Assembly: GCA_002393195.1 (NCBI GenBank)
Contig: DGIK01000125.1
Span: 1-30,841, forward strand
Reading direction: 5' to 3'
DNA from: Bacteroidales bacterium UBA3824
GTDB taxonomy: Bacteria; Bacteroidota; Bacteroidia; Bacteroidales; UBA3824
DNA length: 30,841 nucleotides
Within the stretch, counting starts at the first letter, position 1. Each line of letters starts with the position of its first letter. The position numbers and the translations under genes were made by a program. Below, one piece after another: positions 17,215-23,568 of this stretch. The notes below the pieces were generated by a model that worked only from the letters and a program-made list of their open reading frames with translations, was not told the origin of the DNA and ran no database searches.

Positions 17215-17236
17215 AATGATTGTTGTATTTACTTGT

Positions 17237-17281
17237 AAAAAAGCGCAATCCGGTTATGGTTGGTGATACCCGGAATTGCGC
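17237..17281 (-). terminator. Terminator downstream of dnaA
   Basis: Arms GCGCAATCCGG (17243-17253) and CCGGAATTGCGC (17270-17281) pair with one bulged base. On the minus strand the stem is followed by six T (plus-strand A at 17237-17242). It lies between the dnaA stop at 17328 and the polymerase start at 17214 and separates the two units. Confidence 0.82.
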
Positions 17282-17327
17282 CAAAAATAAAAAAATAACT
17301 CGACTAATAAAAAAAATATCCTTTGCG

Positions 17328-18749
17328 TCAGCCTTGCGGCGACTTTATCTTGTTTTCAATCTCAAATGCCATGTCCCTGAACTTTTCGTCGGTCTCTATC
17401 TGCTTGGCAACGGTCTTGCAGGCGTACAGCACCGTGCTGTGGTCTCGATTGCCAATTGCAATACCTATCTGCTTGTACGGCAAATCGGTAAGCTGTTTGG
17501 CGAAGTACATTGCCAATTGTCGTGCCGTTGCAATCTCCTTGGCGCGTGATTTGGAGCTCAACACCTGTTCCTTGATGCCAAAATGACCGCACACAACCTT
17601 TATGATGTGCTCCACGGTGTATTTTTCGGGTTCGGAATTTTTGGTGATTTTGCCGAGAAGCTGCTTGGCGACATCGAGAGACAGCTCCGTGCGGCTGAAT
17701 GTGCTATGTGCAAGCAGCGAAATCAACGCCCCCTCGAGGTCGCGGACATTGGAGACCACTGTTTCGGCAATGTATTGCAATATGTCTTCCGAAATCACCA
17801 TGCCGTCGTTGTAAGCCTTGCGCTTGAGTATGTTGAGGCGCGTGGCGTAGTCGGGCATAGTAACCTCCACCGTAAGACCGCACCTAAACCTTGTAAGCAG
17901 CCTTTCGTTGAGCCCCTTGAGCTCCACGGGCTTGGTATCGCAAGTGAGGATTATCTGCTTGCCGCTCATATAGAACGAATTGAATATGGCGAAGAATGTG
18001 TCCTGTGTGCCTACTTTGCCCGCAAACTCCTGCACATCGTCGATGATGAGCACATCAAGCATCTGGTAAAAATGCACAAAATCATTGCGGGTGTTGTTGC
18101 GGCAGGCATCGGTATATTGCGTCTGAAATTTGTTGGCCTCCACATAAAGCACTACCTTGTCGGGGAATTTTTCCTTGATGGAATTGCCAATCGCCTGGGC
18201 GAGGTGCGTCTTTCCCATTCCAGAATTGCCAAAAATCATGAAGGGGTTGAATGGATTGTGCCCCGGCTTGCTTGCGATGGATTCGGCGGCGCGGCGTCCG
18301 AGCTTGTTGCACTCGCCCTCCACAAAATTCTCCATCGTGTAGTTGGGATTGAGGCGCGAATCGAGCGACACTTTCTTGATACCCGGCGTGGAAAATGGGT
18401 TGGGAATCTCGTGTCCAGGCTGCGGCGCGGGATTGGGCGGCGGCAAAGCGTTGTTGCGGTTGCCCGATACGCTGAGCGAACCCTTGTCGGCACTCTTGTC
18501 CATGATGATATTGTACCTGAGCTTTGCGTTGACACCAAGCTCCTGCTGCAACGCCTTGCGAAGCAATTCTACATAATTGGCCTCGATATACTCATAGACG
18601 TATGCCGACGGCACTTGTACGGTAAGGGTACAATCCTCCACCTTCAAGGGCACTATCGGCGCAAACCAAATCCTGAAACTGTTTGCGTTGATATTGTTCT
18701 TGATAAATTGTAAACAATTGTCCCATATTTGACGTACAGAGTTGTCCAT
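17328..18749 (-). CDS. dnaA: Chromosomal replication initiator DnaA
   Basis: With the ATG at 18749 the protein has 473 residues; the frame stays open for 57 codons upstream, but that stretch is basic and AT-rich and lies across the promoter, so it is not used. Domain I (residues 1-80, QIWDNCLQFIKNNI and on) is followed by a proline-rich domain II (about 100-125). The AAA+ domain III has Walker A FGNSGMGKTH (173-182) and Walker B DVLIIDDVQEF (about 232-242). Domain IV ends with the DnaA-box-binding signature YKQIGIAIGNRDHSTVLYA. It binds oriC and opens the origin. It is followed by its own terminator. Its presence does not prove that oriC is here; I found no cluster of DnaA boxes. Confidence 0.97.
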   Translation of the reverse strand: MDNSVRQIWDNCLQFIKNNINANSFRIWFAPIVPLKVEDCTLTVQVPSAYVYEYIEANYVELLRKALQQELGVNAKLRYNIIMDKSADKGSLSVSGNRNNALPPPNPAPQPGHEIPNPFSTPGIKKVSLDSRLNPNYTMENFVEGECNKLGRRAAESIASKPGHNPFNPFMIFGNSGMGKTHLAQAIGNSIKEKFPDKVVLYVEANKFQTQYTDACRNNTRNDFVHFYQMLDVLIIDDVQEFAGKVGTQDTFFAIFNSFYMSGKQIILTCDTKPVELKGLNERLLTRFRCGLTVEVTMPDYATRLNILKRKAYNDGMVISEDILQYIAETVVSNVRDLEGALISLLAHSTFSRTELSLDVAKQLLGKITKNSEPEKYTVEHIIKVVCGHFGIKEQVLSSKSRAKEIATARQLAMYFAKQLTDLPYKQIGIAIGNRDHSTVLYACKTVAKQIETDEKFRDMAFEIENKIKSPQG

Positions 18750-18778
18750 TGTCGGTGTTTTCCTTTGTAAGTTCGTTG

Positions 18779-18810
18779 CTAAATTAACAATAAAATTGCA
18801 ATCGCGAAAA
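18779..18810 (-). promoter_or_regulatory. Putative dnaA promoter
   Basis: On the minus strand TAATTTAG (18779-18786) resembles the -7 element with its last bases off consensus. TTTT at 18807-18810 stands 20 nt upstream as a weak -33. It is 29 bp before the dnaA start. A TAATTTAG element also precedes the aldolase gene in this window. Confidence 0.45.
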
Positions 18811-18895
18811 TGCTTTTTTGGTATTTTTTTTCTGACGGTTTTTATATGTATAACAATCAGAATGTTATCGGCGAAAAAATTTTTTGATATTTTTT

Positions 18896-19393
18896 TCAGG
18901 CGTGTCTTGGAAGCTCGCATATTTCGAGGTCGGAAATTTCGCCCTTGTCAATCTTGAATCTTACCGCCGTGCGCCTGTCATGGAATCCCGACAAGCCCGC
19001 CGCACCCGGGTTCATTGCGATGCATCCGTATTTTTGGTCGTATATAATTCGCAGGATGTGAGAATGTCCGCACACGAAAATTTTGGGAGGATTGCTGGCG
19101 AGCAAAGTCCTCACTCTCGGATCATAATGCCCCGGGTAGCCGCCAATATGCGTCATGTAAACGTCGGCACCCTCCACCTCAAAACGTTGCTCCAACGGAT
19201 ACACGAGCCTTGTCTTTTGGTCGTCCATATTGCCGCATACAGCGGTGAGCGGCTTATAATCGGCTATGCGCTGCGCCAATTCGAGCGAGCCAATGTCGCC
19301 GGCGTGCCATAGCATATCGCATGGCGCAAAAAAGTCATAAAACTTGCTGTCCAAGTGTCCGTGTGTATCTGAGAGTAGTCCTATTGTCTTCAT
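18896..19393 (-). CDS. YfcE/MJ0936-type metallophosphoesterase
   Basis: A 165-aa calcineurin-like phosphoesterase of the small YfcE/MJ0936 family. All metal-binding motifs are visible: SDTHGHLD near the N-terminus, HAGDIGS, the GNMDD motif, THIGGYPG and CGHSH. Such enzymes hydrolyse phosphodiesters in vitro using two divalent metals; the natural substrate is uncertain. The ATG overlaps the xseA stop by 4 bp, so it is translationally coupled to the exonuclease gene. No signal peptide is present, so it is cytoplasmic. Confidence 0.92.
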   Translation of the reverse strand: MKTIGLLSDTHGHLDSKFYDFFAPCDMLWHAGDIGSLELAQRIADYKPLTAVCGNMDDQKTRLVYPLEQRFEVEGADVYMTHIGGYPGHYDPRVRTLLASNPPKIFVCGHSHILRIIYDQKYGCIAMNPGAAGLSGFHDRRTAVRFKIDKGEISDLEICELPRHA

Positions 19394-20589
19394 TTTGAGG
19401 TGATTGTGATGTCTTCCACGGTGGATGTTGCCGAGCCGTCGCGGAAGATTGTAGTTATTTTTTGTCCTTTTTCCAATTGTGCGGCAGAGGTCAATGGCTT
19501 GCCGTCGATGGTTACGTAAGTATAGCCGCGCCTTAGTATCTTGTCAGGGCTACTTGCCTCTATGCGCGCCTCAGCCATTTTAAGCCGTGCGTCGGCCCGC
19601 ACAAGTCGGTTTTTGATACGGCTAATGATTCTATCCCACGCCCTATCGATGTACGCCACTTTGCCCGCCATAGTCATCGACACCTTGCGCATAATTGCAG
19701 CCGCCTTGGCGTCCACAGCCATATCGCAGCCATGCGCTCTGTCAATGAGATATTGCGCCACAGCCGTCGGTGTCTTGAGCGGGGTATTGGCAACGAGATC
19801 GGCGATGGATTCGTCCCTGTCGTGCCCTATGCCCGTAATCACCGGCAATGGAAATTGGCAGATGTGTTGACATATCGACAATTGGTCGAAGCACGCGAGG
19901 TCGGTCTTGCTGCCGCCGCCACGGATTATTACCACGCAGTCGTATTGGCTGCGAAGTTCGGCAATGGCGTCGAGCTGTTGTATAATCGACGACGCCGCAC
20001 CGTCGCCCTGTACCGACGCTTCAAACAATGTTGTCGCAAATTTGTAACCGTATTGATTGCCGTGCAGCTGCTTGGCAAAATCGCCGAAGCCCGCCGCTGT
20101 GGCAGACGATATTACGGCTATCCGCTGCACAAGCCTTGGCAAGGAGAGGCCCTTGTTCATATCAAAAATACCATCAGCCTTGAGCTGATTGATGGTGCGC
20201 TGTCGCTGCATGGCTATTTCGCCCGCGGTGTATTCTGGGAGTATGTCGGTGATATTGAGGCTAAGGCCGTAAATCTCGTGGAATGTTACTTTGGCCTTCA
20301 CCATTATCTTGATGCCCGTCTGGAGCTGCCGCCCCGTAGTTGACTCAAAATAAGCCTTTATCATCCTGAATTGCGACGCCCAAATCGTTGCACGTGCTTG
20401 CGCGATGATTTGGTCGCCGCCTTCGGACTTCTCCACGAGGTCAAGGTAGGCGTGTCCGCTACGGTTGACACTGAGCGAATGTATCTCGGCGATTACGATA
20501 TATGCATTGGGTAAGCCTTGGTCTATTGTACGACGTATGAGCGTGGTAAGCCCATACAGAGAGATGGCGTTGTCGGGAGTGGGCTGCAT
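19390..20589 (-). CDS. xseA: Exodeoxyribonuclease VII large subunit
   Basis: A 399-aa large subunit of exonuclease VII, which degrades single-stranded DNA to acid-soluble oligonucleotides and is involved in repair. The N-terminal OB-fold (ISLYGLTTLIRRTIDQGLPN and on) is followed by the catalytic domain with IAVISSATAAGFGDF, VIIRGGGSKTDLACFDQ and ITGIGHDRDESIADLVANTP. The C-terminal helical region after residue about 285 is shorter than in E. coli XseA, and the tail resembles RGYTYVTIDGKPLTS. It begins 6 bp after the divIC-like gene. The small subunit gene xseB, often next to xseA, is not here; the phosphoesterase gene takes its place. Confidence 0.95.
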   Translation of the reverse strand: MQPTPDNAISLYGLTTLIRRTIDQGLPNAYIVIAEIHSLSVNRSGHAYLDLVEKSEGGDQIIAQARATIWASQFRMIKAYFESTTGRQLQTGIKIMVKAKVTFHEIYGLSLNITDILPEYTAGEIAMQRQRTINQLKADGIFDMNKGLSLPRLVQRIAVISSATAAGFGDFAKQLHGNQYGYKFATTLFEASVQGDGAASSIIQQLDAIAELRSQYDCVVIIRGGGSKTDLACFDQLSICQHICQFPLPVITGIGHDRDESIADLVANTPLKTPTAVAQYLIDRAHGCDMAVDAKAAAIMRKVSMTMAGKVAYIDRAWDRIISRIKNRLVRADARLKMAEARIEASSPDKILRRGYTYVTIDGKPLTSAAQLEKGQKITTIFRDGSATSTVEDITITSK

Positions 20590-20595
20590 GTTGGG

Positions 20596-20904
20596 TTATT
20601 GTTCTACGATTTCAAAAACATCTTCGTCGGCAGCCTTCATGAAATACTGCTCACGTGCAAACTTTTCGAGGTTGTTGTCGTTGGTCTGCAATTCGGAATA
20701 CATTGTCGAGTCGTTTTGAATCTTATTGACATAGTATTGCTTTTCGACCGTGAGCGCGTTGATGCTCTGTTTTATCTTCCATTGCAACAGCCAGCTGTAT
20801 TGGTCAAAAAAAGCAACCCATACCACAAATATGATGATGGCACACCATATTTTATGCTTCAAGGCGACTGAAATGATATTTTTTATTTTTCCGTAAGTAG
20901 TCAT
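20596..20904 (-). CDS. Septum formation initiator family protein (DivIC/FtsB-like)
   Basis: A 102-residue bitopic membrane protein with the ATG at 20904 (an in-frame TTG at 20931 lies inside the promoter and is rejected). A single TM segment (about residues 18-36, IWCAIIIFVVWVAFF) is followed by a coiled-coil stretch (WLLQWKIKQSINALTVEKQY) and a C-terminal NLEKFAREQYFMKAADEDVF motif typical of DivIC/FtsB. Proteins of this family link early and late divisome parts (with FtsL and FtsQ/DivIB). It leads the divIC-xseA-phosphoesterase operon. Confidence 0.88.
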   Translation of the reverse strand: MTTYGKIKNIISVALKHKIWCAIIIFVVWVAFFDQYSWLLQWKIKQSINALTVEKQYYVNKIQNDSTMYSELQTNDNNLEKFAREQYFMKAADEDVFEIVEQ

Positions 20905-20928
20905 GACATTTGGCTTTTTTATCGGTTG

Positions 20929-20936
20929 CAAATATA
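20929..20936 (-). promoter_or_regulatory. Promoter -7 element of the divIC-xseA operon
   Basis: On the minus strand TATATTTG fits TAnnTTTG and lies 25 bp before the ATG at 20904. The matching -33 site is only partial (TTTC about 20 nt upstream). The element supports the ATG start rather than the TTG at 20931. Confidence 0.6.
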
Positions 20937-21016
20937 ATAAAAAAAGTGTTTACTGCGAAAAAAATTTCAAAAAAAAACTTCCGATTTTTTTATCAATATT
21001 TTTTCAATAAAAAAGT

Positions 21017-21047
21017 TTTGTCGTTTGCAACAAATGGCATAATTTAG
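21017..21047 (+). promoter_or_regulatory. Putative promoter of the aldolase gene
   Basis: TTTG at 21017-21020, a 19-nt spacer and TAATTTAG at 21040-21047 (one mismatch to TAnnTTTG), 28 bp before the ATG at 21075. Confidence 0.65.
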
Positions 21048-21074
21048 CCGCAAAATTGAAAACTTCAAAATAAG

Positions 21075-22049
21075 ATGAAACAGATACAGAATCTAATGAA
21101 TTACCGTCCGAGCGTGAAGGTTGTTGACGCGACGCTCAGGGACGGCGGACTTGTCAACGAGTTCAGGTTCAGCGATGAATTTGTTGACGCGCTCTACAAA
21201 ACCAACCTCGCCGCCGGCGTGGATTATATGGAGTTTGGCTATAAGGCCGACAAGAATATGTTTGACGTCAATGCTTTCGGCAAATGGAAATTTTGCAACG
21301 ACGACGACATCCGCGCCGTTGTGGGCGAAAACGACACGCCGCTCAAAATCGCCGTGATGGCTGACGCGGGCCGTTGTAACTACAAACAGGACATCATCAA
21401 CCGCGCCGACAGCCCTATCGACCTCATCCGCGTGGCTACTTACATCCATCAGATGCCCACCGCAATTGATATGATTGAGGACGCGAAGAAGAAAGGTTAC
21501 GAGGTAAGCTGCAACATTATGGCGGTCTCCACGGCTCAGGAGAGCGACGTGAAGACCGCCTTGGAAATGCTGGGCAAGTCGCCAGTGGACTGCGTGTATA
21601 TCGTTGATAGCTACGGCTCTCTGTACCCCGAACAGATTCAGAGGCTTGCGGCTTTTTACAAGACTTACACCGAGCAATACGGCAAAATCCTCGGCATCCA
21701 TGCCCACAACAATCAACAACTCGCCTTTGCCAACACCATCGAGGCTGTGGCTGACGACGTTGATTGGCTCGATGCCACCTACGGCGGAATGGGTCGCGGC
21801 GCGGGCAACTGTGCAATGGAACTCCTACTCGGCTTCCTCAAAAATCCGAAGTACGATGTGTTCCCGGTATTGAAGTTCATCGAAAAATACACCGCACAAG
21901 CCAAGGCAGAGGGCGCAGTATGGGGCTATGACGTTCAGTATATGATTACAGGACTCCTCAATCAGCACCCCCGCACCGCAATCGCCTTCACGAAGGAGAA
22001 GCGCGGCGACTACTCCAATTTCTATAGCGAAACGGTTAATCACGAATAA
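21075..22049 (+). CDS. HMGL-like aldolase (DRE-TIM metallolyase)
   Basis: A 324-aa TIM-barrel protein of the HMGL-like / DRE-TIM group. Metal and substrate motifs are visible: VVDATLRDGGLVNEF near residue 16, IAVMADAGRCNY, YIVDSYGSLYP near residue 177 and IHAHNNQQLAFANT near residue 213, the last being the HxH metal site. GGMGRGAGNCAMELLLG near residue 240 is also family-like. The reaction is divalent-metal-dependent C-C bond cleavage or formation; 4-hydroxy-2-oxovalerate aldolase is the closest described type, but the Bacteroidales members have no settled substrate. No partner dehydrogenase follows, so the classical DmpFG pairing is absent. It is probably monocistronic, since the next gene has its own promoter. 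Confidence 0.88.
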   Translation: MKQIQNLMNYRPSVKVVDATLRDGGLVNEFRFSDEFVDALYKTNLAAGVDYMEFGYKADKNMFDVNAFGKWKFCNDDDIRAVVGENDTPLKIAVMADAGRCNYKQDIINRADSPIDLIRVATYIHQMPTAIDMIEDAKKKGYEVSCNIMAVSTAQESDVKTALEMLGKSPVDCVYIVDSYGSLYPEQIQRLAAFYKTYTEQYGKILGIHAHNNQQLAFANTIEAVADDVDWLDATYGGMGRGAGNCAMELLLGFLKNPKYDVFPVLKFIEKYTAQAKAEGAVWGYDVQYMITGLLNQHPRTAIAFTKEKRGDYSNFYSETVNHE

Positions 22050-22062
22050 ATTTAGTTATTTT

Positions 22063-22094
22063 TTTGGTAACTATAATTTAATTGTGTAAATTTG
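22063..22094 (+). promoter_or_regulatory. Bacteroidetes-type promoter of the terminator-like leader
   Basis: TTTG at 22063-22066, a 20-nt spacer and TAAATTTG at 22087-22094, a full consensus match. It starts 14 bp after the aldolase stop, so the leader and small gene downstream form a separate unit. Confidence 0.8.
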
Positions 22095-22165
22095 CAGTGC
22101 CGGGGCGGTTGAGAGCCACCCGACTTAGAGCCACGAAAGGGGCAACCCCAGAGTGGCTCGTTTTT
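22095..22165 (+). ncRNA. Leader with intrinsic-terminator hairpin (attenuator or small RNA)
   Basis: GAGCCAC (22128-22134) pairs with GTGGCTC (22153-22159), and GGGG/CCCC (22139-22142 with 22146-22149) lies inside. Five T follow at 22161-22165. The terminator is thus downstream of the promoter and 20 nt before the ATG at 22185. A second GAGCCAC copy at 22113-22119 could pair with the same arm instead, and GGTTG (22107-22111) can pair with CAACC (22143-22147). Two exclusive folds are therefore possible. Either this is an attenuator for the 83-aa gene or a terminated small RNA of about 65 nt. It does not match any riboswitch class I know. Confidence 0.6.
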
Positions 22166-22184
22166 AATATGAAAAATATTAATT

Positions 22185-22436
22185 ATGATGACCGTAAAAT
22201 TAGACAAAAAAGAAAACACGCTTGTTGATGCGCTGTGGGGTTTTTATATCTTGCAGAATGTCAATGTCAAAAAGGCGTTTCTTCAGAGGATTGAATCAGA
22301 GGACTACAACGAAACAGAAGACGCTTTGACATTAAGTCAACAAGAAATGGTTAAAGAAAGCTTTACAAACGCTTACGCCGACCTCCTCGCCGGAAAGGTA
22401 AAACATAATGCACGTAATTTATTCGCTAACAAATGA
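22185..22436 (+). CDS. Small orphan protein, antitoxin-like C-terminus
   Basis: An 83-aa acidic and lysine-rich protein (ATG at 22185, alternative at 22188). It has an N-terminal TVKLDKKENTLVDALWGFYI stretch and a helical C-terminus, QQEMVKESFTNAYADLLAGK and on. The latter is like the short tails of type II antitoxins (a helix with K-x-G spacing before a polar end). No toxin gene is adjacent, so this is only a resemblance and the function is unknown. It is framed by the leader upstream and a 17-bp-stem terminator downstream, so it is a complete single-gene unit. Confidence 0.65.
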   Translation: MMTVKLDKKENTLVDALWGFYILQNVNVKKAFLQRIESEDYNETEDALTLSQQEMVKESFTNAYADLLAGKVKHNARNLFANK

Positions 22437-22445
22437 ATGTTATAC

Positions 22446-22487
22446 AATTAATCCGCTAAATTCTTCTGCAAATTTAGCGGATTAATT
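22446..22487 (+). terminator. Bidirectional terminator between convergent genes
   Basis: A perfect 17-bp stem: AATTAATCCGCTAAATT (22446-22462) with its exact complement at 22471-22487, and an 8-nt loop. It lies 10 bp after the stop of the small gene and 5 bp before the end of the minus-strand lipoprotein gene. A/T-rich flanks on both sides suit both strands. Confidence 0.88.
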
Positions 22488-22491
22488 ATTT

Positions 22492-23385
22492 CTACTCCTC
22501 CACCCATACCAGTGCGCAGACTTCTATCGTGATGTAGATGTCATTGTCGGAGGCAGGGTTTTCGAGGCCGAGATACCACGATGCGCCTTCGTCAACGGGT
22601 TCGTCAACGGCTACAAAACCGCTGTTGATGTTGGTGCGGGTGGCGTCGGTGAAATACTCAAACGAACCGCTCTTGTCGGTGAAAACATCGATTGCGTGAT
22701 TGTCCTTGATTAAGAAAATATTGCAATCGGTGTCGCCGGTTGGCACGTAGAGCGAACTCATTGCGTCGAGGTTGATGCCGTTGTCGAGATCCACGGTGCG
22801 GCTCAATGCGTCGTAAAAACGCAGATTGGGCGAACTATTTTGCTTGGACGTTACCGAAACCGCATAAAACCACTGTTCGGTGTTCCTCGGCAACTTGATT
22901 GTGAGGAAATTCCTATTGTTGGCGTCGCCGGTGTAATTGAGACCGTGGATAGTCATAAGCGTCTGATTGACAACAGGTTTCAATGTGTAATAACCGTGCT
23001 GAACGCCGCCGAGATTCAATTCCACACTTTTGGTGTCGCCATCTACAACGCTCACGGCAACATATTCGATGTAGCGGTCATCACTGTCAAAAATCGCGAA
23101 ATAATACATCTCGTCGTCGCCATTGAAATCCACATCAAAAGTTACCTCGCCGTAATCGTCGCTCTCGGCATGTCCGTCGGCGTAAAACGGCTTGAAGAAA
23201 TGCGAATCGGGAGAATGCCTCGATTCAAACATATAGACGGTCTCGCCCCTCAAATTTGCGTTGCGATCCTTTACCGTAACGTGGATTCGTGCCGTGCCCC
23301 TGTCGCCCCAGTCGTCGTCGCAACCCGACCATACGGCGCACATTATCAGGCAGATGCAGATGAAAAGTTTTTGTTTCATAATCAA
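22492..23385 (-). CDS. Lipoprotein of unknown function
   Basis: A 297-aa protein with a lipoprotein signal: KQKLFICICLIMCAVWSGC, cysteine near residue 22, followed by DDDWGD. The mature part is beta-rich. Residues about 33-110 (ARIHVTVKDRNANLRGETVY, YGEVTFDVDFNG) look like a CNA-B/transthyretin-like or PKD-like beta-sandwich. Residues 110-297 continue with strands and end with DIYITIEVCALVWVEE. I do not recognise a family. The start could be M1 (23385) or M3 (23379). Between this gene and the glycosidase gene upstream are a hairpin terminator and a tandem repeat, so it is monocistronic. Confidence 0.78.
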   Translation of the reverse strand: MIMKQKLFICICLIMCAVWSGCDDDWGDRGTARIHVTVKDRNANLRGETVYMFESRHSPDSHFFKPFYADGHAESDDYGEVTFDVDFNGDDEMYYFAIFDSDDRYIEYVAVSVVDGDTKSVELNLGGVQHGYYTLKPVVNQTLMTIHGLNYTGDANNRNFLTIKLPRNTEQWFYAVSVTSKQNSSPNLRFYDALSRTVDLDNGINLDAMSSLYVPTGDTDCNIFLIKDNHAIDVFTDKSGSFEYFTDATRTNINSGFVAVDEPVDEGASWYLGLENPASDNDIYITIEVCALVWVEE

Positions 23386-23410
23386 AAAAATTGGTTTAAA
23401 TATTTAGATG

Positions 23411-23418
23411 CAAAAATA
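23411..23418 (-). promoter_or_regulatory. Putative -7 element of the lipoprotein gene
   Basis: On the minus strand TATTTTTG fits TAnnTTTG and lies 25 bp before the start codon. No clear TTTG is seen at the -33 position. Confidence 0.45.
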
Positions 23419-23437
23419 TAAAAAAAATGAATAAAAC

Positions 23438-23476
23438 AATCCGCCACATCTGCAATTAATACAGGTATGGCGGATT
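23438..23476 (-). terminator. Hairpin terminator downstream of the glycosidase gene
   Basis: AATCCGCCA (23438-23446) and TGGCGGATT (23468-23476) form a 9-bp perfect stem, with a short inner TCTG/CAGG helix (one G-U). On the minus strand it is followed by a T-rich stretch (TGTTTTATTC). It lies about 92 bp after the glycosidase stop. Confidence 0.65.
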
Positions 23477-23532
23477 ATAATTAATAATTAATAATTAATA
23501 ATTAAAAATTGAAAATTGAAAATTGAAAATTG
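23477..23532. repeat. Two contiguous 7-bp tandem arrays
   Basis: ATAATTA is repeated exactly four times (23477-23504) and is followed without a break by AAAATTG four times (23505-23532), 56 bp in all with one period. It is non-coding, between the glycosidase stop and its terminator hairpin. Copy number may vary between strains. Confidence 0.9.
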
Positions 23533-23568
23533 AAAAGTCAATAATTCAAAAATCAACTAATCTCCAAA

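Noticed and set aside
17282..17289. Minus-strand TATTTTTG as a promoter for the polymerase/YolD pair
   Set aside because: It is adjacent to the dnaA terminator, has no -33 partner, and its transcript would have to pass through that terminator hairpin. It is probably chance in an AT-rich gap.
17583..18713. Long plus-strand open frame of 376 codons opposite dnaA
   Set aside because: It is a shadow of the well-supported dnaA reading frame; composition is histidine/valine-rich, as expected for an antisense frame, and no family signature is seen.
18750..18895. Possible replication origin next to dnaA
   Set aside because: No cluster of TTATCCACA-like boxes is seen near dnaA or elsewhere in the window; AT-rich runs alone do not suffice, and in Bacteroidota oriC is often not beside dnaA.
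22185..22436. Complete toxin-antitoxin pair
   Set aside because: Only the antitoxin-like small gene is present; both its neighbours have other, clear identities and the gene is closed by a terminator right after the stop.
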